From Phycisphaerales bacterium (GTDB lineage: Bacteria > Planctomycetota > Phycisphaerae > Phycisphaerales > UBA1924): a DNA stretch of 64,000 bases. The DNA lies in NCBI GenBank assembly GCA_029260455.1, contig JAJDDF010000011.1, positions 315,130 to 379,129 on the forward strand, in the 5' to 3' direction. This document shows positions 28,914 to 38,476 of the stretch, one piece after another. The notes under the pieces were generated by a model. It saw only the letters and a program-made list of their open reading frames with translations, did no database searches and was not told where the DNA came from. The position numbers and the translations under genes are program-made. Every line of letters starts with the position of its first letter. Positions within the stretch are counted from its first letter, which is position 1.

Positions 28914-29926
28914 TGCGCTTTGGCGAACCAGTGTGGCTTGAGTGGCTGTGGGCGCTTGGGCCGATGGCCGGGCTTGCGGTGTTGTCGATGGTTCGGCGGG
29001 CGCGGGGGATGCGCGCGTTTGTGTCGGTATTTCTTATAGATCGCATGGCTCCGGGGCGGTCGGTTGTGCGCACGATTGTGCGCGGGGCGCTGGGCATGGG
29101 GGGGCTTACCGCGATTGTGATCGGCCTTGCGCGACCTATCGGCAATCCGAGTGAGCGCGAAGTGACGCCCATGGGACGCGATGTGTGTTTTGTCATTGAT
29201 GTGTCGCGCTCAATGTTGGCAGCGGATCTGGCACCGAATCGCCTTGAGCGTGCGAAACTATGGGTGCGTGATGCGCTGCGCATCGTCAAGGGTGATCGCG
29301 TGGGGTTGGTGGCGTTTGCCGGATGGCCTTCGGTGGCGTGTCCATTGACGCATGACTACGCCTTTTTTGCGTTGATGCTCAATGATCTGTCGACGGAGTC
29401 TGCCCCTCGGGGTGGTACGAATCTTGGTGATGCAGTGCGCGCAGCAATAGGCGAAGTTTTTGATGAAGAACAAACAGGCGGATTTCGCGACATCATTTTG
29501 ATCACCGATGGTGAAGACCTTGAAGAATCGTTTCCGGTGCAGGCAGCGGAGGCGGCGGGGCAGGCGGGGGTGCGGCTGATCATCGTGGGCATTGGCAGTG
29601 AGCGCGGCACGAGAATCGAATTGCGCGATCAGCGCGGACGCCGCTCTGTCGTCAAGGATGCCCAGGGGGCGCCGGTGATTACACGTCTTGATGCGCCTAC
29701 GTTGCGCGAGATGGCACGGATGACGCCCGGTGGGCGATTTTTTCAGGTGGGTACGGGGGATATTCGCCTTGATGAGGTGTATGAATCGCTTATGGCTGAG
29801 GTGTCGCAGCGAACTTTTGAAAATGCAGAGGCAACGGTCTATGAAGAATATTTTCAGATCTTCCTTGCCATTGCATTCGGATTGCTTGGATTGGAGATGG
29901 TCATGGGCGAACGCAGGTGGCGGTGA
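28913..29926 (+). CDS. BatB-like VWA membrane protein
   Basis: The 337-residue protein repeats the plan of its neighbour: two N-terminal TM helices, a VWA domain with the MIDAS 'DVSRSM', 'GGTNLGDA' and 'ILITDGEDLEE', and a C-terminal TM helix. Ser replaces the usual Gly in the MIDAS DxSxS surroundings without losing a metal ligand. The ATG at 28913 overlaps the upstream stop (TGATG) and follows GGGAGG. BatA and BatB proteins occur as pairs and are thought to form a membrane complex. Confidence 0.93.
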   Translation: MRFGEPVWLEWLWALGPMAGLAVLSMVRRARGMRAFVSVFLIDRMAPGRSVVRTIVRGALGMGGLTAIVIGLARPIGNPSEREVTPMGRDVCFVIDVSRSMLAADLAPNRLERAKLWVRDALRIVKGDRVGLVAFAGWPSVACPLTHDYAFFALMLNDLSTESAPRGGTNLGDAVRAAIGEVFDEEQTGGFRDIILITDGEDLEESFPVQAAEAAGQAGVRLIIVGIGSERGTRIELRDQRGRRSVVKDAQGAPVITRLDAPTLREMARMTPGGRFFQVGTGDIRLDEVYESLMAEVSQRTFENAEATVYEEYFQIFLAIAFGLLGLEMVMGERRWR

Positions 29927-29927
29927 A

Positions 29928-31271
29928 ATGAAACTGAGCCTTTTCATAGCGATGTTGATCCTGAGCTGCGTCTTTTCCGCGACAGGTGCGGTACATGTTC
30001 CTGCGACGACAACACCGACGACTGAAGCAATTGAAGCAATCGATATCCAGCGTTCGGCATTGTCACTCATGCGCGAAGGTGTTGCAAAGTATGATGCGGG
30101 CAAGTTTGAGGAAGCAGAAAACTTGTTCCGGGCCTCAGCGCTCGTAAAGAATGCCCCGATGGGTGCGATCTTCAATGAAGCGTGTGCGCTGTATCGTCAG
30201 GGCGATCTGGAAGGCGCTGCGCGTGCGTTTCGGGAGGCATCTGCGCAGCAGGGGGCAGCAAAAATCGCGGGGCGCAGTGCGTACAATCTTGGATTGGTCG
30301 CACTTGATCGCGCCGATGGTGAACAGGCGGGATTGCTTGATGGTTTGGACCCGGTGCCGCATGTCTTTGATGCGAATCCCGATGCTGCCTGGCAGGCGTA
30401 TGACGACGGGGTTGATCAGTTGATAGAGCAATATGCACATGCGGGTGATGATTTCCGTGAGGCGATTGCCAATGACTCTGATGATATGGATGCGGCGCGC
30501 AACTTTGGTGTGACACGGCAGCGCATTCGAGCGTTGCAAGATGAGCGTGAGGCGAAGCGGCAGGAGTTTGAGCAGCTTCGTGAGCAAATGATGCGACCGG
30601 AGGATGCGGCGCAGCAGATGGAAGAACTTGCGGAGCAACAACAGGCGCAGGCAGAGAAGAATCAGCAGCAGGACCAGAGCCAATCGCAAGCCCAGAATGG
30701 TCAGCAGCAGGTGAGTGATGACACGCAGTCGGCGCTGGATCAGGCGGAGAAAACACTTGAAAAAGTGCAAGAGCTTCGCGAGCAGCGCGAACAGCAGCAG
30801 GCGGGCGATGGAGCTGAGCCGCAAACGAATGAACAGTTGATTCAGGAGGCGCAGGCGGCGCTGGAAAAGGCGCGCGAATTGCAGGAGAAGGCAGAGCAAG
30901 CCCTTGAAGAGGGTGATCAGGAGAAAGCTGCAGAAGCGCAGAAGGAAGCAGCCAAGACAATGCAGAACGTGGCGGAGCGCATCCGCGAGGCGCTTGAAGA
31001 GCAACAGCAGGGCGAGGGTGAGCGGCAGGATGGCTCTGAAGGCGAGCCAAGCGATCAGCAGCAGCAGGCGAATAATGATCAGCAAGGAGAGAATCAACAG
31101 GAGCAGGCGCAAGAACAGGCATCAGCTGAAGGTGAAGCCGAAGATGCACTTGAACAACAAGTTGAGCAGTTGGTGCAGTATCTTCTTGACAAGGAAGAGA
31201 AACAGCGCGAGCAGCTTGAAGCGATGCGGCGTAAAAATGTGCGGCCTGCGCCCGTGGAGCGTGACTGGTGA
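29928..31271 (+). CDS. BatC-like TPR and Gln-rich coiled-coil protein
   Basis: The 447-residue protein starts with a signal peptide (about 20 residues). TPR units follow over residues 40-130 ('GVAKYDAGKFEEAENLFR', 'EACALYRQGDLEGAARAF'). From about residue 200 to 430 it is a long Gln/Glu/Ala-rich coiled coil, and the C-terminus is basic. I start at the ATG at 29928 after AGGTGG; the frame runs upstream into batB. The overlap GTGA links it to batD. The antisense strand of the Gln-rich part has long open frames that are artefacts of composition. Confidence 0.88.
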   Translation: MKLSLFIAMLILSCVFSATGAVHVPATTTPTTEAIEAIDIQRSALSLMREGVAKYDAGKFEEAENLFRASALVKNAPMGAIFNEACALYRQGDLEGAARAFREASAQQGAAKIAGRSAYNLGLVALDRADGEQAGLLDGLDPVPHVFDANPDAAWQAYDDGVDQLIEQYAHAGDDFREAIANDSDDMDAARNFGVTRQRIRALQDEREAKRQEFEQLREQMMRPEDAAQQMEELAEQQQAQAEKNQQQDQSQSQAQNGQQQVSDDTQSALDQAEKTLEKVQELREQREQQQAGDGAEPQTNEQLIQEAQAALEKARELQEKAEQALEEGDQEKAAEAQKEAAKTMQNVAERIREALEEQQQGEGERQDGSEGEPSDQQQQANNDQQGENQQEQAQEQASAEGEAEDALEQQVEQLVQYLLDKEEKQREQLEAMRRKNVRPAPVERDW

Positions 31272-33058
31272 AGCAAAGCGTGAGCCAACTGATAGCGCTG
31301 GTGATGATCGTTGTGATCGGTCCGCAGACCTTTGCGCAGCGCCGGGAGGCATCGGTGCGGGCAACACTTGGCGAGCGCATGGTGTATCTGGGTGATGTGG
31401 TGCAACTTGTTGTTGACGTGGATGACGGCGAGATCGATTCGCCGCCGAGTATTGAATCGACTGAGGCGTATTCAATTGCGTACAGCGGCATGCGGAATCG
31501 CAGCTTCAAGGGGATTCAGATCATCAATGGACGCCGGCGCGAAAGTTCACAGCTGGGGCAGAGTTTTTTCTATTCGTTGACGCCGCTCCAGGCGGGCGAA
31601 ATGACCATAGCACCGATTCAAGTGACCATTGATGGCAAACAGTTCCAGACTGTTGCGGTGGCACTTCGTGTAGTTGAACCTGCGAAGAATCTGACAGATG
31701 TGCGCGTGACACTTGAAGTGGATAATGATGCGCCGTTTGTGGGCGAGCCGATCACCTTGACACTTACCATCGCCCGTTCACCGACGATTACGATGACAGA
31801 TGCGAGCGTGCGCATGCTTGGTCGTGAGAATCAATTTGATGTGGCACTGGAGGACAGTGCGACGGCTCGTCGACGTGCACAGATGGAGTTCTTGGGGTCG
31901 CCGGCAGAATTTTTGACGCGGCAGGATGTTATCGATGGTGTGGTATTCGAAACATTTACACTGACGCGCACGCTGACGCCCCGGCACGCAGGTGAGCAAA
32001 CGATTGGGCCGGTGGTGATGTTGTTCGATGTGGGATCGTCACGTTCACGACGACAACAGCGGGCGGCGTTGCAATCTAGTGCGCCGGAACTGCATGTTCG
32101 TGAGGTTCCCCTTGAAGGTCAGCCGGCGAATTACGATGGGTTGGTGGGGCAGTATTCGATTCGGGCAACTGCAGATGTGCGTGAAGTAGCAGTTGGCGAT
32201 CCAGTCGCGCTGCGCGTGTACATCCAGGGGCCCAAGCCTATCGAGCGGGTGCGCGCGCCGGACGTGATGCGCGACCCGGCGTTTGCAGATGGATTTCGCA
32301 TGGCCAGTGATGATGTGGAAGCGGAGCGCACCGGCGGTAGTGTTGTTTTTACCTACACAATACGGGCAGCACGGGATGAAATTACATCTATTCCATCGAT
32401 AGCGTTGCCGTTTTTTGATTCAGAGCGTGGTCAGTACACAGTAGTGCATACCAAAGCGATTCCGCTCACGGTGCGCAAGACGCGCGTAGTGACTGCTTCG
32501 GATGGGCAGGGTGATGCAGTTGATACGGAATCGGGCCGCACGATTGAAAGTGCAGAAGCGGGCGTGCGTCACAATGAAGCAGGTGTTTCATTGCTGCGCG
32601 ATGAACGCCGCGGTGTGCGCGTTTTTCTGCGATCGCCACTGGTGATCGGGCTTGGGGCGGCGCCGATAGGTATGTATGCATTTGCGCTGGGGGGTGCAGC
32701 CTGGCGTCGACGCGCGAATAGCGCAAGTGGTGCTCGCCGGCGCGCGTGGCAGGAGGCGAAAGATTTGCTTTCATGCGCAGAGCGCGGCGAGAATGTTGCC
32801 GATGCGTGCGCACGGGCAATTGAATTGTGTGTTTCTGCGGTGTGTCGCGGGCGAGCAACTGTTGTCACGCCCGATGAAGCGACTGCGATGCTTTCGGGGC
32901 ATGATCATATACTTGCAGAGCGGGTCAGGATATTTCTCGAACGATGTGATGCGGCGCGCTTTGGTGCGAATAATGAGGATGAAGCGCAACTTGTCGCCGA
33001 GGCACGCGAGGTGATGAATGCACTGGACCGAATGTCGAATACAAGGGGTGCAGCGTGA
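31268..33058 (+). CDS. BatD-like oxygen-tolerance protein
   Basis: The 596-residue protein has a signal peptide ('IALVMIVVIGPQTFAQ'). A long extracytoplasmic region of beta-sandwich repeats follows ('VYLGDVVQLVVDVDDGE', 'PFVGEPITLTLTI', 'VAVGDPVALRVYI'), typical of the BatD/'oxygen tolerance' family. One TM helix lies near residues 462-480, followed by a helical cytoplasmic domain. The start is GTG at 31268, overlapping the previous stop. It completes the usual BatABCD set. Confidence 0.92.
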   Translation: MKQSVSQLIALVMIVVIGPQTFAQRREASVRATLGERMVYLGDVVQLVVDVDDGEIDSPPSIESTEAYSIAYSGMRNRSFKGIQIINGRRRESSQLGQSFFYSLTPLQAGEMTIAPIQVTIDGKQFQTVAVALRVVEPAKNLTDVRVTLEVDNDAPFVGEPITLTLTIARSPTITMTDASVRMLGRENQFDVALEDSATARRRAQMEFLGSPAEFLTRQDVIDGVVFETFTLTRTLTPRHAGEQTIGPVVMLFDVGSSRSRRQQRAALQSSAPELHVREVPLEGQPANYDGLVGQYSIRATADVREVAVGDPVALRVYIQGPKPIERVRAPDVMRDPAFADGFRMASDDVEAERTGGSVVFTYTIRAARDEITSIPSIALPFFDSERGQYTVVHTKAIPLTVRKTRVVTASDGQGDAVDTESGRTIESAEAGVRHNEAGVSLLRDERRGVRVFLRSPLVIGLGAAPIGMYAFALGGAAWRRRANSASGARRRAWQEAKDLLSCAERGENVADACARAIELCVSAVCRGRATVVTPDEATAMLSGHDHILAERVRIFLERCDAARFGANNEDEAQLVAEAREVMNALDRMSNTRGAA

Positions 33059-33888
33059 TGCGAGCGGTATGTTTCATTGCGTTATGTGGTGCGATCATGT
33101 TGATCAGTATCCCGCAGGGGTTTGCTTTGGCGGGCGACGAACCAATTGCTGCACGTGAAACGGTGCTAGCACAGGCGCAGGAAAACTTTGCGCAAGGCAT
33201 GCACCTGCGACTGGAGGCCCCCGAGCAGTCGCGGGTGGCGTTTGATCGCGCCATTGCGAGCTATCAGGCGATGGAGACGCAATTGGGCATTGCCAACGGC
33301 GGCGTACGCTACAACATTGGCAATTGCTACCTGATGAGCAATCGCGTTGGACGCGCCATTGCGTCGTATCAAAAAGCACTTGCCCTTCGTCCCGGTGATG
33401 AAGATGTACATGCGAACCTTGATGTTGCACGACATCGCGTGGCAGACCGGTTTGAGAAACCTGCGGGCAGTGCTGTGGTGCGGGCAATGTTGTTCTGGCA
33501 GCGTTGGCCCGGGGAGCGTCAGGTCATTGCATTTCTGCTTGGGAATGGTGTGTTGTGGCTAACGCTTGGCGTGCGACTGCGAACACTGCGCATGCCGCGC
33601 TGGCCCGCGGTGGCTGGCGGTCTCGTTGCAATTGTGATGGCAAGTTCACTGTGGATGAATCTTGCGGGGGCGCAGCGCACGTCCGGGGTCGTGGTGGATG
33701 GCACCGTGATTGGCCGCCAGGGTCCGGGTGATGAGGGCGAATACGAAGCATCATTTACGCGCCCATTGAGCGCGGGCGTTGAATTCGATGTGCTTGAAGA
33801 TCGTGATACGTGGGTGCTTGTGTCACTTGGTGATGGTCGGCGCACGTGGTTGCCGCGCCAGCGCATTGAGGTATTTTCGGCGTACTAG
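33055..33888 (+). CDS. BatE-like TPR, TM and SH3 protein
   Basis: The 277-residue protein has a signal peptide and TPR repeats with 'GVRYNIGNCYLMSNRVGRAI' and 'SYQKALALRPGDEDV'. Two TM helices (near residues 157-175 and 183-200) follow. A C-terminal SH3-like domain carries 'TRPLSAGVEFDVLEDRDTWV' and 'VSLGDGRRTWLPR', which is how BatE proteins end. GTG 33055 overlaps the batD stop and ATG 33058 is the next codon; both are possible starts. It is the last gene of the operon. The neighbour downstream is convergent and only 3 bases away. Confidence 0.9.
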   Translation: MMRAVCFIALCGAIMLISIPQGFALAGDEPIAARETVLAQAQENFAQGMHLRLEAPEQSRVAFDRAIASYQAMETQLGIANGGVRYNIGNCYLMSNRVGRAIASYQKALALRPGDEDVHANLDVARHRVADRFEKPAGSAVVRAMLFWQRWPGERQVIAFLLGNGVLWLTLGVRLRTLRMPRWPAVAGGLVAIVMASSLWMNLAGAQRTSGVVVDGTVIGRQGPGDEGEYEASFTRPLSAGVEFDVLEDRDTWVLVSLGDGRRTWLPRQRIEVFSAY

Positions 33889-33891
33889 CCA

Positions 33892-34965
33892 TCAATCAGA
33901 ACGTGAGCCCAGTCGACGTCGCCGAGCTTCTGCGCGCATACGCGCTACGGCCTGCATGTCTGCGACAGTGTCCAGCTCATCAATGATCTCAGCGCCGAGC
34001 AGCGTTTCAATGACATCTTCAAGTGTCGCGAGTCCTACGACGGTGCCGTGTTCTTCGACAACGAGTACAAGATGCTCATCGCGTGCAAGGAATTCATCAA
34101 GCAGACGTGTCAGTGGCATGGTTTCGGGCACATAGCGCACAGAACGCAGCAGATCGAGCATGGTCTTCGTGCCCTTGCCGCGCACCGCTGCTTCGTAAAT
34201 TGAACTGCGCAGCACAATGCCAACAAATTCATCGGCTTCAGCGTACACCGGGATGCGCGCAAATCGAAGACGTGTTTCACCATGCACAACATCATCAATG
34301 GTCTGGCCCTGATGCAGGGTAAACATTTCGACGCGCGGCGTGAGAACATCCTTGGCCCGGGCTGCGCGGAGTTTGAGCACATTGGTAATGATTGCAGATT
34401 CACGGTTCGTGGTGTCACCCCCGGCGCGCACCATGTCAACGGTCGCTGCAAGATCTTCGCGGGTCATATGAGGTGCACCGCGGCCCTGTGTGATAAGACG
34501 TGGAATGAATTCAAGTATGCGCACAACAGGCGTGAATGCGAAGACCAGTACATTCAGTGAGTGTGCCGTTGGGCTGGCAAGCGAGCGCCAATAGGTTGCA
34601 CCGAGCGTCTTTGGAATGATCTCAGAACAAATGAGAATGGCCAGCGTGAGAATCGCGGAACTGAGTGTGACGAATAGCGCTTCGTCATCAGTGCGCCCGG
34701 CTGCAATGGCCATGTGACCTGCTTCATTGCCAACACCAGCAGCACCAAACATGTTGGCGACGGTGTTGATGGTCAGGATCGTGATCAGTGGATGATCGAT
34801 GCGGCGTTTGAGCCTGCGGAGCAAGAAGCCACTCGGGCGGTTTTCGGCGACCAGTTGCTCAATGTGGGCTGGGGATATGGACAGCAGGGCTGCCTCGAAG
34901 AGTGAGCAGAAGAACGAGACGATCAGAGCCGCAGCGAAATAGAGGATGAGGGTGAGTGAGATCAT
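33892..34965 (-). CDS. CNNM/CorC-type membrane protein with CBS pair
   Basis: The 357-residue protein has a four-helix DUF21 (CNNM) transmembrane domain over residues 1-180 and two CBS domains over about 200-330 ('DVLTPRVEMFTLHQG', 'LVLVVEEHGTVVGLATLEDV'). It lacks the C-terminal CorC_HlyC transporter-associated domain found in longer members. Relatives export Mg2+ or take part in divalent-ion balance. The annotation 'hemolysin' is common but misleading. ATG 34965 lacks a clear ribosome site; the open frame reaches 35031 (GTG). Confidence 0.88.
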   Translation of the reverse strand: MISLTLILYFAAALIVSFFCSLFEAALLSISPAHIEQLVAENRPSGFLLRRLKRRIDHPLITILTINTVANMFGAAGVGNEAGHMAIAAGRTDDEALFVTLSSAILTLAILICSEIIPKTLGATYWRSLASPTAHSLNVLVFAFTPVVRILEFIPRLITQGRGAPHMTREDLAATVDMVRAGGDTTNRESAIITNVLKLRAARAKDVLTPRVEMFTLHQGQTIDDVVHGETRLRFARIPVYAEADEFVGIVLRSSIYEAAVRGKGTKTMLDLLRSVRYVPETMPLTRLLDEFLARDEHLVLVVEEHGTVVGLATLEDVIETLLGAEIIDELDTVADMQAVARMRAEARRRRLGSRSD

Positions 34966-35103
34966 GGTGAGCAAGGGCCCTTTGAGCCCGAATCGATGAT
35001 ATCGGCCCTCGCGGGGGAAGAATGGACACAAACTGTGAGGGTTTGGACCACTCAGAGTGATAGTTGAGCGGTAGGCTATCCTTATAAGCGAGTGGGAGCA
35101 CGA

Positions 35104-35799
35104 ATGATGAAGGCAATCAGCACGGTGGCAGTGGTAGTGGCAGCAGCAGCGGCGGTGGGCGTTGTGATCATGGTCGGGATGACCGGGGCCACACCGCAGG
35201 CGGACTCAGTCGATCCAAAACCAGTAGCCAATACCTCAACTGAGCCGGAGGCCCAGCCAGCGCCATCAACGAAAGCCCCAGTCGTTTTTCCGCCTGATGC
35301 ATTCCCGACCGAATGGAATTTTTATGCCAACAACGCGGACACGCAGCGCAAGTTGAAACGAATCGCTGGACAGAAAGCGCCCGCGCTGGTCGTGGGCGGG
35401 TTCGTTGGGAAAGGCGGCACAAAGGATTTGTCGGCCCTGCGCGGCAAACCCATTCTGATTGATTTCTGGGGCACATGGTGTGGCCCGTGCCGTGCATCGA
35501 TTCCGCACATTAATGAAATTGCCAAAGAACACGCCGACGACTTGCATGTCATTGGCATTCACAGCACGCGCCAGTCGGACAAGATGGCGGCAACTGCGGC
35601 AAAGCTTTCCATGGCGTACCCGACGGCACCTGATATTCAGAACCGCACAGCTTCGACTTTTGGTGTTGGGTGGTGGCCCTTCTACATCTTGATTGATTCC
35701 AATGGTGTGATTCGTGCTGCGGGAATGAGTTCAGCGCATCTCGGCAAGGCCGTGGAGCGCATGCTTGATATCGAAGCCGGGCGCTGGCCCAAGAAATAA
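35104..35799 (+). CDS. TlpA-like periplasmic thioredoxin
   Basis: The 231-residue protein has an N-terminal signal anchor ('AVVVAAAAAVGVVIMVGM') and a low-complexity linker. A thioredoxin domain follows with the active site 'DFWGTWCGPCRASIPH' and the cis-Pro region 'GVGWWPFYILID' (here Trp-Pro). It is a membrane-tethered thiol:disulfide oxidoreductase of the TlpA/ResA group. The ATG at 35104 is preceded by GGGAG. It is divergent from the CNNM gene. The partner may be a cytochrome c or another extracytoplasmic thiol protein. Confidence 0.9.
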   Translation: MMKAISTVAVVVAAAAAVGVVIMVGMTGATPQADSVDPKPVANTSTEPEAQPAPSTKAPVVFPPDAFPTEWNFYANNADTQRKLKRIAGQKAPALVVGGFVGKGGTKDLSALRGKPILIDFWGTWCGPCRASIPHINEIAKEHADDLHVIGIHSTRQSDKMAATAAKLSMAYPTAPDIQNRTASTFGVGWWPFYILIDSNGVIRAAGMSSAHLGKAVERMLDIEAGRWPKK

Positions 35800-35824
35800 C
35801 GCTTGTTCAGGTCATCAGCGCGTA

Positions 35825-36691
35825 ATGAATCAACATCAACATTCGAATCATTCACTGGACCGCACATTGAAGGTGTTCGTGTGTGCGCTGTGCATGATGA
35901 TTCCCATTGCTGGTCTTTGCGGATGCCACGGGCCGTCACCTGAGTGGAAGACGGCGCTTGGTGCGCAGCCTCGTGAGTCGATTGTTGATTCACCTGGGCG
36001 GACGATTTCGTACCTGCGCGGCGGGGATGCCGATGCACCGCGTGTGATTTATGTTCACGGCACGCCTGGCGATGCGGGTGCGTTCCTAGATTATGTTGTA
36101 CATCCTGTGGCAGGACTTGATGCGATCAGCATTGATCGGCCGGGCTTTGGTGAAACAGGCGGGCCAGCGGTGCCTTCCTTTGAATCGCAGGCCAAAGCGA
36201 TAGAGCCATTGCTTGTCAAGCATCAAGGGCGATGGCCCATTCTTGTCGGGCATTCACTTGGCGGGCCCATCGCAGCGCGTGTTGCTGCAGATTATCCCGA
36301 TCGTGTGAGCGGCATCGTTATTGTTGCGGGCTCACTTGATCCGGCGCTCGAAAAGTGGAAGTGGTTCAATTCGGCTGGCGAGATGTTGATCGTCCAGGCA
36401 TTTCTTTCGCGCGGCCTGGTGCATTCCAACCAAGAGATTCGTCAGGCCAAAGCGCAGACCACCGAACTTGCGCATGTTCTTGATCAGATTCGCTGCCCGG
36501 TGATCATCATTCATGGCACGAAAGACGAGCTGGTGCCCGTTGCCAATGTTGACTACATGGTGCGGATGTTGACCAATGCCGCAAGTATTGAAGTTGAGAT
36601 CATCGAAAACATGAACCATTTCATTCCATGGTCTGCGCCTGAGCGAATCCGCGATGCGGTGGCAAAGCTTGCGGTCGACACTACGCCATAA
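35825..36691 (+). CDS. Alpha/beta hydrolase, predicted lipoprotein
   Basis: The 288-residue protein has a basic N-terminus, a hydrophobic stretch and a lipobox 'AGLCGC' near residue 31, so it is predicted to be lipidated. The hydrolase fold shows the oxyanion motif 'YVHGTPGDAG', the nucleophile elbow 'VGHSLGG', the acid 'HGTKDELVP' and the catalytic His in 'NMNHFIPW'. A cap segment lies near residues 180-210. The substrate is unknown. The ATG at 35825 is 25 bases after the tlpA-like stop, so co-transcription is likely. Confidence 0.88.
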   Translation: MNQHQHSNHSLDRTLKVFVCALCMMIPIAGLCGCHGPSPEWKTALGAQPRESIVDSPGRTISYLRGGDADAPRVIYVHGTPGDAGAFLDYVVHPVAGLDAISIDRPGFGETGGPAVPSFESQAKAIEPLLVKHQGRWPILVGHSLGGPIAARVAADYPDRVSGIVIVAGSLDPALEKWKWFNSAGEMLIVQAFLSRGLVHSNQEIRQAKAQTTELAHVLDQIRCPVIIIHGTKDELVPVANVDYMVRMLTNAASIEVEIIENMNHFIPWSAPERIRDAVAKLAVDTTP

Positions 36692-36753
36692 GTTTGTGCT
36701 GGCACAATGCTTGCGATGTGCTTCAGCGTCATTGAATTGCGCGGAGGCTTGCC

Positions 36754-38463
36754 ATGACACACATTCATCCAAATATTCCACAGCACGGGCGATTCGATGG
36801 ATCGCCCCAGGATCTGCGCACTACCTTGTTTGCAAGGCTAAAAGGGGCCCATGTGCGGGGTCAGCATGGCGGCGCGGCGGCGTATCGCGCTGCCCAACGC
36901 GGCGATGTGGGCGAGGTGACCGAACAAATCAAGTCGCTTGCGGCCAATGCAAGTGCGCAGGAATCGCGCTATGCAAAGGAAACTACTGCGCGAATCCGGG
37001 AAGCTGTGGGTGATATTGCAGTGGCCACCGAGGCGGGGCAGCCGGGGCGGGCAGGTGCGTTTCGTGAAGGCAATGCGATTAGCTATGACCGGACTTGGGT
37101 GAATCCAAAGCTGGTTGGGGCATCTCTTGAGAGCGCGAGTTTCCCGGCGGGGGAAGAACGGCGCGTGGAATTTGAAGTGACGCAGCAGGGGGAACCCGCG
37201 GGTTTGTTCATGCAGTTTGATGGTGCAGCTCTTGATCTTGGTGCAGCGATAGAGACACTCAAAATGGAAGTTGCTGGGCCGCTCGGTGCGCGCGAGCTTT
37301 CTTTCGCTTCAGGCACGACGGTCCATACGATCATGGCTACCATCAATTCCAACACAAGTTCTACAGGTGTAGATGCAGTGATGAGCGGTGTTGACAGCTT
37401 CCGTCTGCATTCAAGTGAAGTTGGTACCGATGAGTTTGTGTCGGTGCGCATCATTGATGATGGCGGCATGGTGCAGCCAAAGGGCACGGGCATTTATGAG
37501 CTGGACCCGGACAATTTTACACAGGTCGATGGCCCGCCGACACGCTTTGGGGATGCGGGAAATCTCATAACGGATCTTCACGGCAAAGATTTGCATGTTT
37601 CATTTGAGGGCAACGAAATCATTGGCGGCAGCCGTGAATCACTGCAATTTGTGAGCGATGACTATGTGATGAACATGAAGCTTGGCGATCTTGGCAAGGG
37701 GCTTGGCGTAAAGCATGCGCTCACGTTCCGGGGCATAGCGCGTGGGGCGATTTCCGGGTCTCTGTATCCATCGCTGCCGGGCGTGAACTACGCGCCATCG
37801 TTCGTTTCACCAACGGTTGACAATGTCGCCGTGGATGGTGCGACCTTTGCTGCGGGTGAAACACGGGATATATCCTTCGATTTACTGGCCTCTGCGCACC
37901 CGGCGGGATATTTCATGGATTTCGGCGGGGCGGCGCTTGATCTTGGTGCTGCAACAGAAACATTTAAGGTGGACATTGGCGGCAAGCTGGGTTCAAGAGA
38001 GCTTTCCTTTGCATCCGGGACCACATTGAATACGATTGCAGCGGCCATTGATTCCTTCGCGGAGGTCACGGGTGTGCATGCGTTCGTATCGGGGGGCGGC
38101 ATCGTGGTGCGCACGCATGGATTTGGAAGCACGGAGTTTGTGTCGCTCACGGTCATTGATGACGGCCATATCGAACAAGGCCCCGGTCTGATACGGTTGG
38201 ATGGTGACAACTTTCATGCCGCTACCGGCACGACAACCGTCTGGAGTTCCATTTTCCTGGCGAATGGTGTGACTGATGCTGGCCGAGATGTGAAAATCAA
38301 CTGGCGTGATCAGGTGTTCACAGGTACCGGGTTCAATGTGCGATTCCTTGGGCCGGACTACACGGTGAGTCTGGCGCTTGATCCCGAGCAGCAACGGTAT
38401 GGTGCATTGCATGCTGCGACGATTAGCGCTGCTGCGAAGGTGCGCGATGGAATAAGAGGGTAA
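36754..38463 (+). CDS. Duplicated hook-IN motif protein, flagellin-related
   Basis: This 569-residue protein has a helical N-terminus (to about 95) and two similar halves of about 215 residues (120-335 and 350-569). Each half contains a 'hook IN' type unit: 'LGARELSFASGTTVHTIMAT' then INSNTSSTGVDA in the first, and 'LGSRELSFASGTTLNTIAAA' then IDSFAEVTGVHA in the second. This matches the flagellin hook-IN pattern common in planctomycete flagellins. The N-terminal segment does not show the canonical flagellin D0 helices, and no flagellar gene is adjacent. A surface or filament role is possible. No signal peptide is visible. Confidence 0.75.
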   Translation: MTHIHPNIPQHGRFDGSPQDLRTTLFARLKGAHVRGQHGGAAAYRAAQRGDVGEVTEQIKSLAANASAQESRYAKETTARIREAVGDIAVATEAGQPGRAGAFREGNAISYDRTWVNPKLVGASLESASFPAGEERRVEFEVTQQGEPAGLFMQFDGAALDLGAAIETLKMEVAGPLGARELSFASGTTVHTIMATINSNTSSTGVDAVMSGVDSFRLHSSEVGTDEFVSVRIIDDGGMVQPKGTGIYELDPDNFTQVDGPPTRFGDAGNLITDLHGKDLHVSFEGNEIIGGSRESLQFVSDDYVMNMKLGDLGKGLGVKHALTFRGIARGAISGSLYPSLPGVNYAPSFVSPTVDNVAVDGATFAAGETRDISFDLLASAHPAGYFMDFGGAALDLGAATETFKVDIGGKLGSRELSFASGTTLNTIAAAIDSFAEVTGVHAFVSGGGIVVRTHGFGSTEFVSLTVIDDGHIEQGPGLIRLDGDNFHAATGTTTVWSSIFLANGVTDAGRDVKINWRDQVFTGTGFNVRFLGPDYTVSLALDPEQQRYGALHAATISAAAKVRDGIRG

Positions 38464-38476
38464 ACGTTTGAAGAAG

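Noticed and set aside
30135-31509. Two long open frames on the minus strand opposite the BatC-like gene (325 and 445 codons)
   Set aside because: They are products of the Gln/Glu codon bias of the coding strand: Leu-rich or His/Pro-rich low-complexity sequence, no ribosome site, and the sense protein is well supported.
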